64,000 nucleotides of DNA from Streptomyces albofaciens JCM 4342 (GTDB taxonomy: Bacteria > Actinomycetota > Actinomycetes > Streptomycetales > Streptomycetaceae), in assembly GCF_008634025.1 (NCBI RefSeq), contig NZ_PDCM01000001.1, positions 2,822,501 to 2,886,500 of the forward strand, read 5' to 3'. Shown here piece after piece: positions 19,376 through 27,860 of the stretch. How positions within the stretch are numbered: position 1 is the first letter of the stretch; every line of letters starts with the position of its first letter. A model generated the notes under the pieces. The model made no database searches and was not told the origin of the DNA. It saw nothing but the letters and a program-made list of their open reading frames with translations. Position numbers and translations under genes: made by a program.

Positions 19376-20361
19376 CCAGTTCTGAAACATCCGGAGCGGC
19401 CGGGACGGCCGGGACGGCCGACGCGCGTACCGCGGCGTCGGCGCACGGTACCGGCCAGGCCGCGGCGACCGGACGGCGCACCGTCTTCCTGCTCGCGCAC
19501 ACCGGCCGCCCCGCGGCCGTGCGCAGCGCCGAACTCGTCGTCCAGGGGCTGCTGCGCAGCGGCATCGGCGTACGGGTGCTGGCCGAGGAGGCCGCGGACC
19601 TGCCGCTGCCGGCGTCCGTGGAACGCGTCGAGTCCGAACAGTGCGCGGCCGAGGGCTGCGAACTGATCGTCGTCCTCGGCGGCGACGGGACGCTGCTGCG
19701 CGGCGCGGACTTCGCCCGTACGTCCGGGGTGCCGATGCTCGGCGTCAACCTCGGCCGGGTCGGCTTCCTCGCCGAGGCCGAGCGCGACGACCTGGACAAG
19801 GTCGTCGACCGGGTCGTCACCCGCTCCTACGAGGTCGAGGAGCGGATGACCCTCGACGTGCTCGTCCGCAACAACGGCAGCATCGCGCACACCGACTGGG
19901 CGCTGAACGAGGCGTCGGTGGAGAAGGCGGCGCGCGAACGGATGCTGGAGGTCGTCACGGAGGTCGACGGGCGGCCCGTCTCGCGCTTCGGCGGCGACGG
20001 CGTGGTGTGCGCGACCCCGACCGGCTCCACCGCCTACGCCTTCTCGGCGGGCGGCCCGGTGGTCTGGCCCGAGGTCGAGGCGCTGCTGATGGTGCCGATC
20101 AGCGCCCACGCGCTGTTCGCCAAGCCGCTGGTCACCTCGCCGGACTCGGTGCTGGCGGTGGAGGTGCAGCCCAAGACGCCGCACGGCGTGCTGTGGTGCG
20201 ACGGCCGCCGGAGCGTCGAACTGCCCGCGGGCGCCCGCGTCGAGGTCCGCCGCGGCGCGGTCCCCGTACGCCTCGCCCGCCTGCACCACGCCTCCTTCAC
20301 GGACCGCCTGGTCGCCAAGTTCGCCCTGCCGGTGGCGGGGTGGCGGGGGGCGCCGCAGTAG
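19372..20361 (+). CDS. nadK: NAD kinase
   Basis: A 329-residue ATP-NAD kinase that makes NADP. The GGDGT motif (VVLGGDGTLLRGAD) lies near residue 103, followed by GVNLGRVGFLAEAE and TPTGSTAYAFSAGGPVVWP. TTG 19372 is chosen: GGAGG lies about 8 nt upstream and the codon overlaps the tlyA stop (TTGA). The first 35 residues are a Gly/Ala/Thr-rich extension absent from short bacterial homologues. Confidence 0.94.
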   Translation: MTSSETSGAAGTAGTADARTAASAHGTGQAAATGRRTVFLLAHTGRPAAVRSAELVVQGLLRSGIGVRVLAEEAADLPLPASVERVESEQCAAEGCELIVVLGGDGTLLRGADFARTSGVPMLGVNLGRVGFLAEAERDDLDKVVDRVVTRSYEVEERMTLDVLVRNNGSIAHTDWALNEASVEKAARERMLEVVTEVDGRPVSRFGGDGVVCATPTGSTAYAFSAGGPVVWPEVEALLMVPISAHALFAKPLVTSPDSVLAVEVQPKTPHGVLWCDGRRSVELPAGARVEVRRGAVPVRLARLHHASFTDRLVAKFALPVAGWRGAPQ

Positions 20362-20398
20362 GGGGCCCGTGGGCTTCGTACGGGGCGGGACCCGGGCT

Positions 20399-21214
20399 TC
20401 ACAGCGGTTTCGTACGGGGTGAGGTCCTGGGCATGGGGCCCAGGACCACGGCCGCGGCCGTGAGCGTCGCCAGCAGGCCGTGGACCAGCGCGGGCGCGGG
20501 CTGTTCCGGATAGCCGGGTAACAGTGGCTGGGCGAGGTTGACCGTGGTGTGCACGACGACCGCGACGAGCACGCTGCCGCCGGTGCCGGCGACCAGCCGG
20601 ACCATCGGGAACCGCACCGCGACCGACCCGAGCACCTGGTCGGCGATCCAGAGGGCCGAGCGACCCGCCTGGACGTACGCGACCAGGTGCCGGGCCGCCC
20701 ATATCAGCCCGATCACCAGCCCGGCGCCGAGCGCCCCGAAGCGCTCCCGCACGGGCCGCAGCGGATATCCCGTCCAGCCCGCCTCCTCGGCCAGTGCGGC
20801 AAGGAAGTACGGGGCGAGCAGCAGCGGCACGGACGCGAGCGGCGAACGGGACCCGCCGGGCGGCCTCCCGGCCAGCGCCATCAGCCCGTACGTCATGAGC
20901 ATCAGGACCGGGACCAGGAGGACGGCGGTGACCCACCAGGCCCGACGCCTGGTGCTGCCCCCGGAGACGGCCCGCTTCATCAGCCGCCGCACCCCCTCCC
21001 CGTCCTCCTCCCGGAAGACGAGGATCGCGGCCACCGTGACCGGCGGGACGAACTGGAACGCGCTCACCGGCATGCCCGTCGGCAGCGAGCCGGTCCCGTC
21101 GAAGACGGCGCCTACGAGCCAGAACGGGACGGAGAGGACGGCCAGCAGCGCGACGAACGCCAGCGGTGATCTGCCGGTCGCCGGGGTGCGGGTCATGGCT
21201 TTCGCGGGAGGCAT
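20399..21214 (-). CDS. CPBP family intramembrane metalloprotease
   Basis: A 271-residue membrane protein with about seven hydrophobic segments and the CPBP (CAAX protease and bacteriocin-processing) signatures: EEAGWTGYPLRPVRERF (motif 1, Glu pair), RHLVAYV (motif 2 His) and VVVHTTVN (motif 3 His). Such proteins are Glu-type intramembrane proteases; targets are unknown. ATG 21214 has GGAGAAG upstream; ATG 21196 is a possible later start. It converges on nadK with only 37 nt between. Confidence 0.82.
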   Translation of the reverse strand: MPPAKAMTRTPATGRSPLAFVALLAVLSVPFWLVGAVFDGTGSLPTGMPVSAFQFVPPVTVAAILVFREEDGEGVRRLMKRAVSGGSTRRRAWWVTAVLLVPVLMLMTYGLMALAGRPPGGSRSPLASVPLLLAPYFLAALAEEAGWTGYPLRPVRERFGALGAGLVIGLIWAARHLVAYVQAGRSALWIADQVLGSVAVRFPMVRLVAGTGGSVLVAVVVHTTVNLAQPLLPGYPEQPAPALVHGLLATLTAAAVVLGPMPRTSPRTKPL

Positions 21215-21468
21215 GGCTTCTCCGGCGGGCCGGCGGACAGCCGGTCTGCGGGTGGCGAGGCGGGCGCCGCGCGGGCGGCGGTGAGGGTGGTCACGGTCGT
21301 CGGAACGGTGGGGCGGTAACGGCGGTGAGGGCGGCCAGGGTGGCCCCGGTGGTCGGGGCGGGCGGGGCGGCGAGTGGCCGCCGCCGGTTCGGGCCGGTGT
21401 GGGCGCTTGGTCATGATGTCGTCCCCCGATGGTGCTGCGTGGCGTTCGTCGGTGAGGCGCCCGGCTGT

Positions 21469-22926
21469 TCACGCCGCCGCGAGCGTCTCCGTCGCGCGGC
21501 GGCGCAGGGTCGCGTGGACCGGGAGGCCGGTGGCGAGCAGGGCCAGCAGGAGCACGCCGCCGGATATGCCGAGGGCCGCCGTCCAGGGGAGGTACGGCAG
21601 CGCGCTTCCGTACGCGGACCGCAGGAGCGGGGCGAGGGTGCAGAGCGCGATGGCGGTGCCCAGGAGCAGCGCCGTGGCCGCGACGACGGCCGACTCCCAG
21701 GCGGCCATCGCCCGCAGCCGGAGCGGATGGGTCCCGATCAGCCGCAGCAGCGCCAGGTCACGGCGGCGCTCGGCGGTGATCATGGCGAGGGTGTTGGCGG
21801 CGGCGATGGCGGCGAAGCCCGCGTACAGGGCGGTGCCCGCGTAGTCCATCCAGACCGACTGCGGCGGCCCCGCGGAGCCGGTGTGGTGCAGGGCGGTGGT
21901 GTGCGTCGCGATCTTCGTCGTGCCGAACGCGACGACCAGCACCAGCGGGACCACGGCGGCGGAGAAGCGGCGCGACTGGGTCGTCACGTTCAGCATGGCC
22001 AGTTCGGCGGCGCTGCCGAGGCGGCCCGCCGACCGGGCGACCAGCCAGGCCACCGGCCCGACGATGCGGGGCCCGAGCAGGCCCACGCCGAAGCAGAACA
22101 GCAGCAGCACGAGGAACGCGCCCTGGCCCGCCTTCTCCGGCCGCCCGGCCAGGACCGAGGAGACGACCACGCCGCCCGCCACCGCCGCCAGGCCCAGCGG
22201 CAGCCGCAGCAGCCCCAGCTCGCGCCGGCCCGCCGCGGCCTCCTCCAGGGCGCGCGCGGGACGCAGCCCGGCGAAACGGCTCGCGGCGAGCACGCCCGCG
22301 AGGGCCGAGGTGAGCGTCGCCACCGCCACGCACACGGGCAGCGCCACCCAGCTGAACGTGAAGCCGACGCCGGGCGGGATCAGGCCGTGGTCCGCCATCC
22401 CCGTGAACCACCAGCGCCCCACCGCCCCGCCGAGCGCGAACCCGGCCACCGCCGACGGCACCGCCGCCGCCACGGCCTGCGCCGCGACCGCGCGCCGGAT
22501 CTGCCACGGCCGGGCGCCGATCGCGCGCAGCATCGCGAATTCGCGATGCTGCTGGGTCACGGCCGTGCCCATGGTCGAGGCGATCACGAACACGGACAGA
22601 TAGATCGAGACGATCAGAAAACCGGCGGCCATGACGCCCACTTCGGAGGAGGCCATGGCGCGCCGGGCGGCGGCCGGGACGCCCGCCGCGCCGGTGGTGG
22701 CCAGCAGCATCGTCGAGGCGCTGACCACGGTGGCCGCGAACAGGGCCGCCAGGGCCGTGCCGGTGAAGGACGCCCGGTGCCCGCGCAGGGCCGCCCGCGC
22801 CAGCCCGCTGGTCGCCCGGCCCGTGGGCGCCGGAGCCCCCGCCCCGGCGTCGGCCCCCGCAGCACCGCGGGTCCCTGCGCGGGTCCCCGCCTCCGCACGG
22901 ACCCCCGCCCCACCTTCCCCGGACAT
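21469..22926 (-). CDS. FtsX-like ABC permease without adjacent ATPase
   Basis: A 485-residue membrane protein of the FtsX/MacB permease type. After a Gly/Ala-rich N-terminus, a first hydrophobic helix follows (SFTGTALAALFAATVVSASTM). The typical FtsX segment HREFAMLRAIGARPWQIRRAV appears near residue 135, and a second copy RRRDLALLRLIGTHPLRLRAM near residue 395, so it is a two-module permease. Such permeases normally pair with a LolD-type ATPase, and none is adjacent. A partner elsewhere, or a lost one, is possible. It is divergent from recN, with a 165-nt intergenic region. ATG 22926 has GAAGGG upstream. Confidence 0.82.
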   Translation of the reverse strand: MSGEGGAGVRAEAGTRAGTRGAAGADAGAGAPAPTGRATSGLARAALRGHRASFTGTALAALFAATVVSASTMLLATTGAAGVPAAARRAMASSEVGVMAAGFLIVSIYLSVFVIASTMGTAVTQQHREFAMLRAIGARPWQIRRAVAAQAVAAAVPSAVAGFALGGAVGRWWFTGMADHGLIPPGVGFTFSWVALPVCVAVATLTSALAGVLAASRFAGLRPARALEEAAAGRRELGLLRLPLGLAAVAGGVVVSSVLAGRPEKAGQGAFLVLLLFCFGVGLLGPRIVGPVAWLVARSAGRLGSAAELAMLNVTTQSRRFSAAVVPLVLVVAFGTTKIATHTTALHHTGSAGPPQSVWMDYAGTALYAGFAAIAAANTLAMITAERRRDLALLRLIGTHPLRLRAMAAWESAVVAATALLLGTAIALCTLAPLLRSAYGSALPYLPWTAALGISGGVLLLALLATGLPVHATLRRRATETLAAA

Positions 22927-23091
22927 CTGCACACCCTTCCGATCGTGTTCTCTTTCCAGCGTGACGGGCGGGGCGGGGGCTCCGCCATGAGGCACCCACC
23001 CGTTCCCGGGGTGGGGTTTTCCGCAGTACGGAGGGCCGGGGCGAGGGGCGGCCGTCGCGGGGCGGGCCCGGGACCTCGTAAGGTCGTATCC

Positions 23092-24828
23092 GTGTTGGAG
23101 GAGATGCGGATCAGGTCCCTGGGCGTCATTGACGATGCCGTCGTCGAGCTGTCGCCGGGTTTCACGGCGGTGACCGGCGAGACGGGCGCGGGCAAGACCA
23201 TGGTCGTCACCAGCCTCGGGCTGCTGCTCGGCGGGCGCGCCGACCCCGCCCTGGTGCGGATCGGCGCCAAGTCGGCGGTCGTGGAGGGCCGCATAGCGGT
23301 CGGCCCCGCCGCCCCCGCCGCGGTGCGCGCCGAGGAGGCGGGCGCCGAGCTGGACGACGGGACGCTGCTGATCAGCCGCACGGTCTCGGCCGAGGGCCGC
23401 TCGCGCGCCCATGTCGGCGGGCGTTCCGTACCGGTCGGACTGCTGGGGGAGTTGGCGGACGACCTGGTCGCGGTGCACGGCCAGACCGACCAGCAGGGGC
23501 TGCTGCGCCCGGCCCGCCAGCGGCAGGCCCTGGACCGTTACGCGGGCGACGCGGTGTCCGTGCCGCTCGCCGAGTACACCACCGCCTACCGCCGCCTGCG
23601 CGCCGTCGCCGCCGAGCTGGACGAGCTGACCACCCGGGCCCGCGAGCGCGCGCAGGAGGCCGACCTGCTGCGCTTCGGCCTGGAGGAGATCGCCGCGGCC
23701 GACCCGCAGCCCGACGAGGACACCGAGCTGGCCGCCGAGGCCGAACGGCTCGGCCACGCCGAGGCCCTGGCCTCCGCCGCCGCTGCCGCGCACGCCGCGC
23801 TGGCCGGCAACCCCGAGGACCTGGAGGCCGTGGACGCCACCACCCTGGTCGCGGGCGCGCACCGGGCGCTGGACGCCGTACGCAGCCACGACCCGGCGCT
23901 GTCCGCGCTCACCGAGCGGCTGGGCGAGATCGGCATCCTGATGGCGGACGTGGCGGGCGAACTGGCCAGCTATGCGGACGGGCTGGACGCGGACCCCCTG
24001 CGGCTGGCGGCCGTGGAGGAGCGCCGCGCCACCCTCACGCACCTGACGCGCAAGTACGGCGAGGACGTCGCCGCCGTGCTGGCCTGGGCCGAGGAGGGCG
24101 CGGCCCGCCTCGCCGAACTGGACGGCGACGACGACCGGATCGGCGAACTGACCGCCGAGCGGGACGAGCTGCGCGCGGAACTGGGCCGTCTGGCGCAGGC
24201 GTTGACCGATGCCCGCGAGGCGTCGGCGAAGCGATTCGCCGACGCGGTGACGGCCGAGCTGGCCGAGCTGGCCATGCCGCACGCCCGGGTGAGTGTGCGC
24301 ATCACCCAGACGGAGACCGGCGAGGACGACGGCATCGAGGTCGGTGGCCGCACGGTCGCCTTCGGTCCCACCGGCGCCGACGAGGTGGAACTCCTGCTCG
24401 CGCCGCACCCCGGCACCCCGCCCCGCCCGATCGCCAAGGGCGCCTCGGGCGGTGAACTCTCCCGTGTGATGCTCGCGGTGGAGGTCGTCTTCGCCGGTTC
24501 CGACCCCGTGCCGACGTATCTGTTCGACGAGGTGGACGCGGGCGTCGGCGGCAAGGCCGCCGTGGAGGTCGGCCGCCGCCTGGCCCGCCTGGCCCGGTCG
24601 GCGCAGGTCGTGGTGGTCACCCACCTCCCGCAGGTCGCCGCGTTCGCCGACCGTCAGCTGCTCGTGGAGAAGACCCACGACGGCTCGGTGACCCGCAGCG
24701 GCGTCACGGTCCTGGAGGGCGAGGAGCGGGTCCGCGAACTGTCCCGCATGCTCGCGGGCCAGGAGGACTCCGAGACGGCCCGGGCACACGCGGAGGAACT
24801 CCTCGAAACCGCCCGCGCGGGGCGCTGA
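23092..24828 (+). CDS. recN: DNA repair protein RecN
   Basis: A 578-residue SMC-like ATPase involved in double-strand break repair. Walker A is GETGAGKTM near residue 29, and long central helices contain few breaks. The C-terminal ABC signature is KGASGGELSRVMLAVEVVF near residue 455, followed by Walker B YLFDEVDAGVGG and the VVTHLPQVAAFAD segment. GTG 23092 (VLEEMRIRSLG) matches the usual RecN N-terminus; the long open frame upstream is shadow. It is followed after 59 nt by a membrane-protein gene on the same strand. Confidence 0.95.
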   Translation: MLEEMRIRSLGVIDDAVVELSPGFTAVTGETGAGKTMVVTSLGLLLGGRADPALVRIGAKSAVVEGRIAVGPAAPAAVRAEEAGAELDDGTLLISRTVSAEGRSRAHVGGRSVPVGLLGELADDLVAVHGQTDQQGLLRPARQRQALDRYAGDAVSVPLAEYTTAYRRLRAVAAELDELTTRARERAQEADLLRFGLEEIAAADPQPDEDTELAAEAERLGHAEALASAAAAAHAALAGNPEDLEAVDATTLVAGAHRALDAVRSHDPALSALTERLGEIGILMADVAGELASYADGLDADPLRLAAVEERRATLTHLTRKYGEDVAAVLAWAEEGAARLAELDGDDDRIGELTAERDELRAELGRLAQALTDAREASAKRFADAVTAELAELAMPHARVSVRITQTETGEDDGIEVGGRTVAFGPTGADEVELLLAPHPGTPPRPIAKGASGGELSRVMLAVEVVFAGSDPVPTYLFDEVDAGVGGKAAVEVGRRLARLARSAQVVVVTHLPQVAAFADRQLLVEKTHDGSVTRSGVTVLEGEERVRELSRMLAGQEDSETARAHAEELLETARAGR

Positions 24829-24887
24829 TCCGGCAGGTGAGAGCGTCCCCCTGACAGGCCCGGCCGCCCACCCCTAGCCTGACGATC

Positions 24888-25670
24888 ATGATCGCAACGC
24901 TGTCCGAGGCCCTTCCCCTCGGAACCGCCGCGGCCGTCACCCGCGCCGCGTACGGTCTGCTCCGGCGCCGGGCGCCCGGCGGGCGCGGACGCTGGGAGCG
25001 GACGAACTACGCGGGCCGTACGGTCGGCCTGTACGGCGGGCCGGCCGTCGTGCTGGGCACCGCCGCCGCTGCCGTGACCGCGCCGGGGCTGTCCGCCCGT
25101 ACGCGCGGCGCGGCGGCGCTGGCCGTCCTGGCGGCGGGCGGCTGCGGCGCGTACGACGACCTCGCCGGGGCGGGCGATCCGCGGCGCGGCTTCCGGGCGC
25201 ACCTGTCGGCCCTGCGCGACGGGGAGTTGACCAGCGGCGCGGTGAAGCTCTTCGGCATCGGCGCGGCCGGGCTGGCCGCCGGTGCACTGCTCAAGCACCG
25301 GCCGCTGGACAAGGCGCTGGCCGGAGTGGTGATCGCGGGCGCCGCGCACGTCGTGAACCTGGTGGACGTACGGCCGGGCCGGGCGCCCGCCGCCGTGCTC
25401 GCCGCCGCGGCTCCGGGGCTGCTGCGGAGCGGACCGGCCGGGGCCCTGTCCGCCGCCCCGGCAGGGGCCGCGGCGGCGGTCCTCGCGGACGACCTGCGGG
25501 AGCGCAGCATGATCGGCGACGCGGGCGCCCACGCCCTGGGGGCGGGCCTCGGCCTCGCCGTCGCCGCCGGATACGGCCGTACGGGACTGGCCGCGCACGC
25601 CGCCGCCCTGGTCGTGGCCGCCGCGGCCGGCGACCGGATCAGCCGGGCGGCCGGCGCCGTCGGCGCGTAA
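24888..25670 (+). CDS. MraY/WecA-like polyprenyl-phosphate transferase homologue, degenerate
   Basis: A 260-residue Ala/Gly-rich membrane protein. Several spaced motifs recall the MraY/WecA (GT4-type UDP-sugar phosphotransferase) family: NYAGRTVGLYGG near the N-terminus, YDDLAG near residue 85, NLVDVRPGRA near residue 157 and MIGDAGAHALG near residue 204. The usual DDxxD and NxxNxxDGxDG patterns are reduced, so activity is uncertain. The neighbouring glycosyltransferase gene on the same strand suggests a common cell-envelope role, which is an inference. Confidence 0.65.
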   Translation: MIATLSEALPLGTAAAVTRAAYGLLRRRAPGGRGRWERTNYAGRTVGLYGGPAVVLGTAAAAVTAPGLSARTRGAAALAVLAAGGCGAYDDLAGAGDPRRGFRAHLSALRDGELTSGAVKLFGIGAAGLAAGALLKHRPLDKALAGVVIAGAAHVVNLVDVRPGRAPAAVLAAAAPGLLRSGPAGALSAAPAGAAAAVLADDLRERSMIGDAGAHALGAGLGLAVAAGYGRTGLAAHAAALVVAAAAGDRISRAAGAVGA

Positions 25671-25724
25671 CGGCCGGCCCCCGCACCAGGTCACTGCCGC
25701 TGGGCCAGAGGAGTGGCCGGTTTG

Positions 25725-25760
25725 TCGCCCATATGGGTGGTCACGTGAGTGTATGGGCGA
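25725..25760. repeat. Nested palindrome upstream of glycosyltransferase gene
   Basis: Outer arms TCGCCCATA (25725-25733) and TATGGGCGA (25752-25760) enclose a perfect 8-bp palindrome TCACGTGA (25741-25748). It lies about 175 nt upstream of the glycosyltransferase start in an intergenic region of 263 nt. It may be an operator; no regulator is assigned. Confidence 0.45.
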
Positions 25761-25933
25761 TGTGCGCCTTTGGGACGGCCCGTCGGCGGTGCCGAATGCA
25801 CCGTCGGGGCTGGCATCCTGGGCCCAGCGCGTACGGCGGGCACGGCCGCGCGCCGCCCCACGGGCCTCGCTCCGGACGGCGGCGGGCCCCGCGGCGCCGC
25901 CCGATCTGCCACCGACCATGGAGCCCCGCCCAC

Positions 25934-27076
25934 GTGACCAGCATCCCGGCCCCGCCGCACGGACGGTCGCCGCTGCGCACGGTCCAGGTGCTGGGCCGCG
26001 GCGGCGCGGGCAGCGCCGCCCACGTCCGTTCGCTGGCCGCCGGGCTGGTGGCCCGTGGGGTCAGGGTGACGGTGTGCGCCCCGCCCGACACGGAAGGCGC
26101 GTACGACTACACGGACGCGGGCGCCCGCTTCGTACCCGTACCGCCGCGTGCCGACCCGGCGAGCGTCACCTCGCTGCGCGCCGCCTGCGGGGACGCCGAC
26201 CTGGTGCACGCGCACGGCCTCCGGGCGGGCCTGCACGCCTCGTTGGCCCTCCAGGGCGCCCGCGGCCGCCAGGTGCCCCTTGTGGTCACCTGGCACACCA
26301 AAGCGCCTGCGGAGGGGCCGGGCGCCCGCCTCGTGCGCCTGCTGGAGCGGCGTGTGGCACGGGCCGCCGCGGTCGTCCTGGGCGCCTGCTCCGACCTGGT
26401 GGACCGGGCGCGCGAGCGCGGCGCCCGGGACGCGCGCCTGGCCCCCGTCGCCGTTCCGGCGCCCCGGCCGGGCGGCCGCCCGCTCACCGCCGAGGACCGT
26501 CCGGCCCACAAACTGCGCGCCGAACTGGGCGCCGTCGACCGCCCCTTGCTCCTCGTCGTCGGCCGGCTGGAGACCCACCAGGGCCACGACCTGCTGCTGG
26601 ACGCGGCGCACGCCTGGTGCGCCCTGGACCCGCAGCCGACGGTCGTGGTCGCGGGGGAGGGCGGGCTGCGGGCGACGCTCCAGCGGCGCATCGACACCGA
26701 GGCACTGCCGGTGCGTCTGCTCGGCCGCCGCGACGACGTGCCCGAACTCCTCGCCGCCGCCGACCTCCTGGTGCTGCCCAGCCGCTGGGAGGCCCGCTCG
26801 CTGATCGCCCAGGAGGCGCTGCGGGCCGGGGTGCCGCTGGTCGCCACCGACGTCGGCGGCACCCGTGAACTGGTCGGCCGCGCCGCCGAACTGGTCCCGT
26901 ACGGCGACGCCGCCGCCCTGGCCCGTACGGTCCTCGGCCTGCTCGCCGACCCCGCCCGCCGGGACGCGCTCGCCGCGGCCGGCCGCGCGCAGGCCGCCGG
27001 CTGGCCGACCGAGGACGCCACGGTCGCGCAGGTGCTGAGCGTCTACGACGAGCTGATGCAGCGGCGGGAGGGCTGA
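25934..27076 (+). CDS. GT4 family glycosyltransferase
   Basis: A 380-residue GT-B fold glycosyltransferase. The N-terminal domain has VQVLGRGGAGSAAHVRSLAAGL and the acceptor-side segment HAHGLRAGLHASLA. The C-terminal nucleotide-sugar domain has VVGRLETHQGHDLLLDA, the ADLLVLPSRWEARSLIAQEAL motif with the E-x7-E pair, and ATDVGGTRELV. The sugar donor and acceptor cannot be predicted. GTG 25934 has GGAG about 9 nt upstream; the longer upstream frame is low-complexity shadow. It lies with a MraY-like gene between recN and pyrG. Confidence 0.88.
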   Translation: MTSIPAPPHGRSPLRTVQVLGRGGAGSAAHVRSLAAGLVARGVRVTVCAPPDTEGAYDYTDAGARFVPVPPRADPASVTSLRAACGDADLVHAHGLRAGLHASLALQGARGRQVPLVVTWHTKAPAEGPGARLVRLLERRVARAAAVVLGACSDLVDRARERGARDARLAPVAVPAPRPGGRPLTAEDRPAHKLRAELGAVDRPLLLVVGRLETHQGHDLLLDAAHAWCALDPQPTVVVAGEGGLRATLQRRIDTEALPVRLLGRRDDVPELLAAADLLVLPSRWEARSLIAQEALRAGVPLVATDVGGTRELVGRAAELVPYGDAAALARTVLGLLADPARRDALAAAGRAQAAGWPTEDATVAQVLSVYDELMQRREG

Positions 27077-27188
27077 GCGCCCGCGAAAAAACGGGGCGCC
27101 CCCGCAGGGCGGCGGTGGGTAGAGTCGCCCGGCACCGCGGATGATCATCGGCCGCGGTCCGGTACATCCCGTACGACAGGAGGCCCCA

Positions 27189-27839
27189 GTGACCGCCGCT
27201 CTTCTCGGCTTCGCGCTCTTCGCCCTGCTGGTGTCGATGGCCCCCGGGCCGGACACCCTGCTGGTGCTGCGCAACTGCCTGCGCGGCGGCAGACGGGCCG
27301 GGGCGGCCTCCGCGCTCGGTTCCGCGGCGGGCTCGCTGGTCTGGGCGGCCACCGCGGCGGCCGGGCTGGCGGCGGCGCTGCAACGCTGGGACGCGGCCTT
27401 CATGGCCGTACGGCTGGTGGGCGCGGCCTACCTGGTGGTGCTGGGCGCGCAGGCCCTGTGGACGTACCGGAAGGCGGCCACGGGCGCGACGGAGGCGGTG
27501 AGGGAGCACACCGGAGACGACGCGGCGGCGCTCGGCCCGCTGCGCGCGTTCCGGCTGGGGCTCTTCGGCTGCCTGCTCAACCCCAAGGTCGGGATCTTCT
27601 TCGTCGCCGCCGTCCCCCAGTTCCTGCCGGAGGGGCACTCGGCGTTCGCGGTGACGCTCCTCTTCGGAGCGGTCGACGCCGTGATCGCGGGTACCTGGCT
27701 GCTGCTGGTCGCCGTGTGCGCCGGACGGCTGCTGGAGTGGCTGCGGCGGCCCAAGGTGCACCGCAACCTGGAGCGCGGCACCGGCGGCGTCCTGCTGGCG
27801 CTGGGCATCGGCACGGCGGCCGAGACGCTGCGCGCCTGA
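27189..27839 (+). CDS. LysE/RhtB family amino-acid exporter
   Basis: A 216-residue membrane protein with about six hydrophobic segments. The LysE family signature MAPGPDTLLVLRNCLRGGRRAG follows the first helix, and LGLFGCLLNPKVGIFFVAAVPQFLP is the second conserved block. Members export lysine, homoserine, threonine or related compounds; the substrate is unknown. GTG 27189 has AGGAGG 5 nt upstream. It converges on a PucR-family regulator with 21 nt between. Confidence 0.9.
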   Translation: MTAALLGFALFALLVSMAPGPDTLLVLRNCLRGGRRAGAASALGSAAGSLVWAATAAAGLAAALQRWDAAFMAVRLVGAAYLVVLGAQALWTYRKAATGATEAVREHTGDDAAALGPLRAFRLGLFGCLLNPKVGIFFVAAVPQFLPEGHSAFAVTLLFGAVDAVIAGTWLLLVAVCAGRLLEWLRRPKVHRNLERGTGGVLLALGIGTAAETLRA

Positions 27840-27860
27840 GCGCTCACTTCCCGGGGGCCC

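Noticed and set aside
21193..21414. A 73-codon minus-strand ORF between the CPBP and FtsX genes
   Set aside because: The product is Arg/Pro-rich antisense-like low complexity with only a weak ribosome-binding site; third-position GC is not convincing.
21469..24789. A continuous 1106-codon minus-strand frame joining the FtsX permease with sequence opposite recN
   Set aside because: Only the part from 22926 downward shows family similarity; the part opposite recN is antisense shadow.
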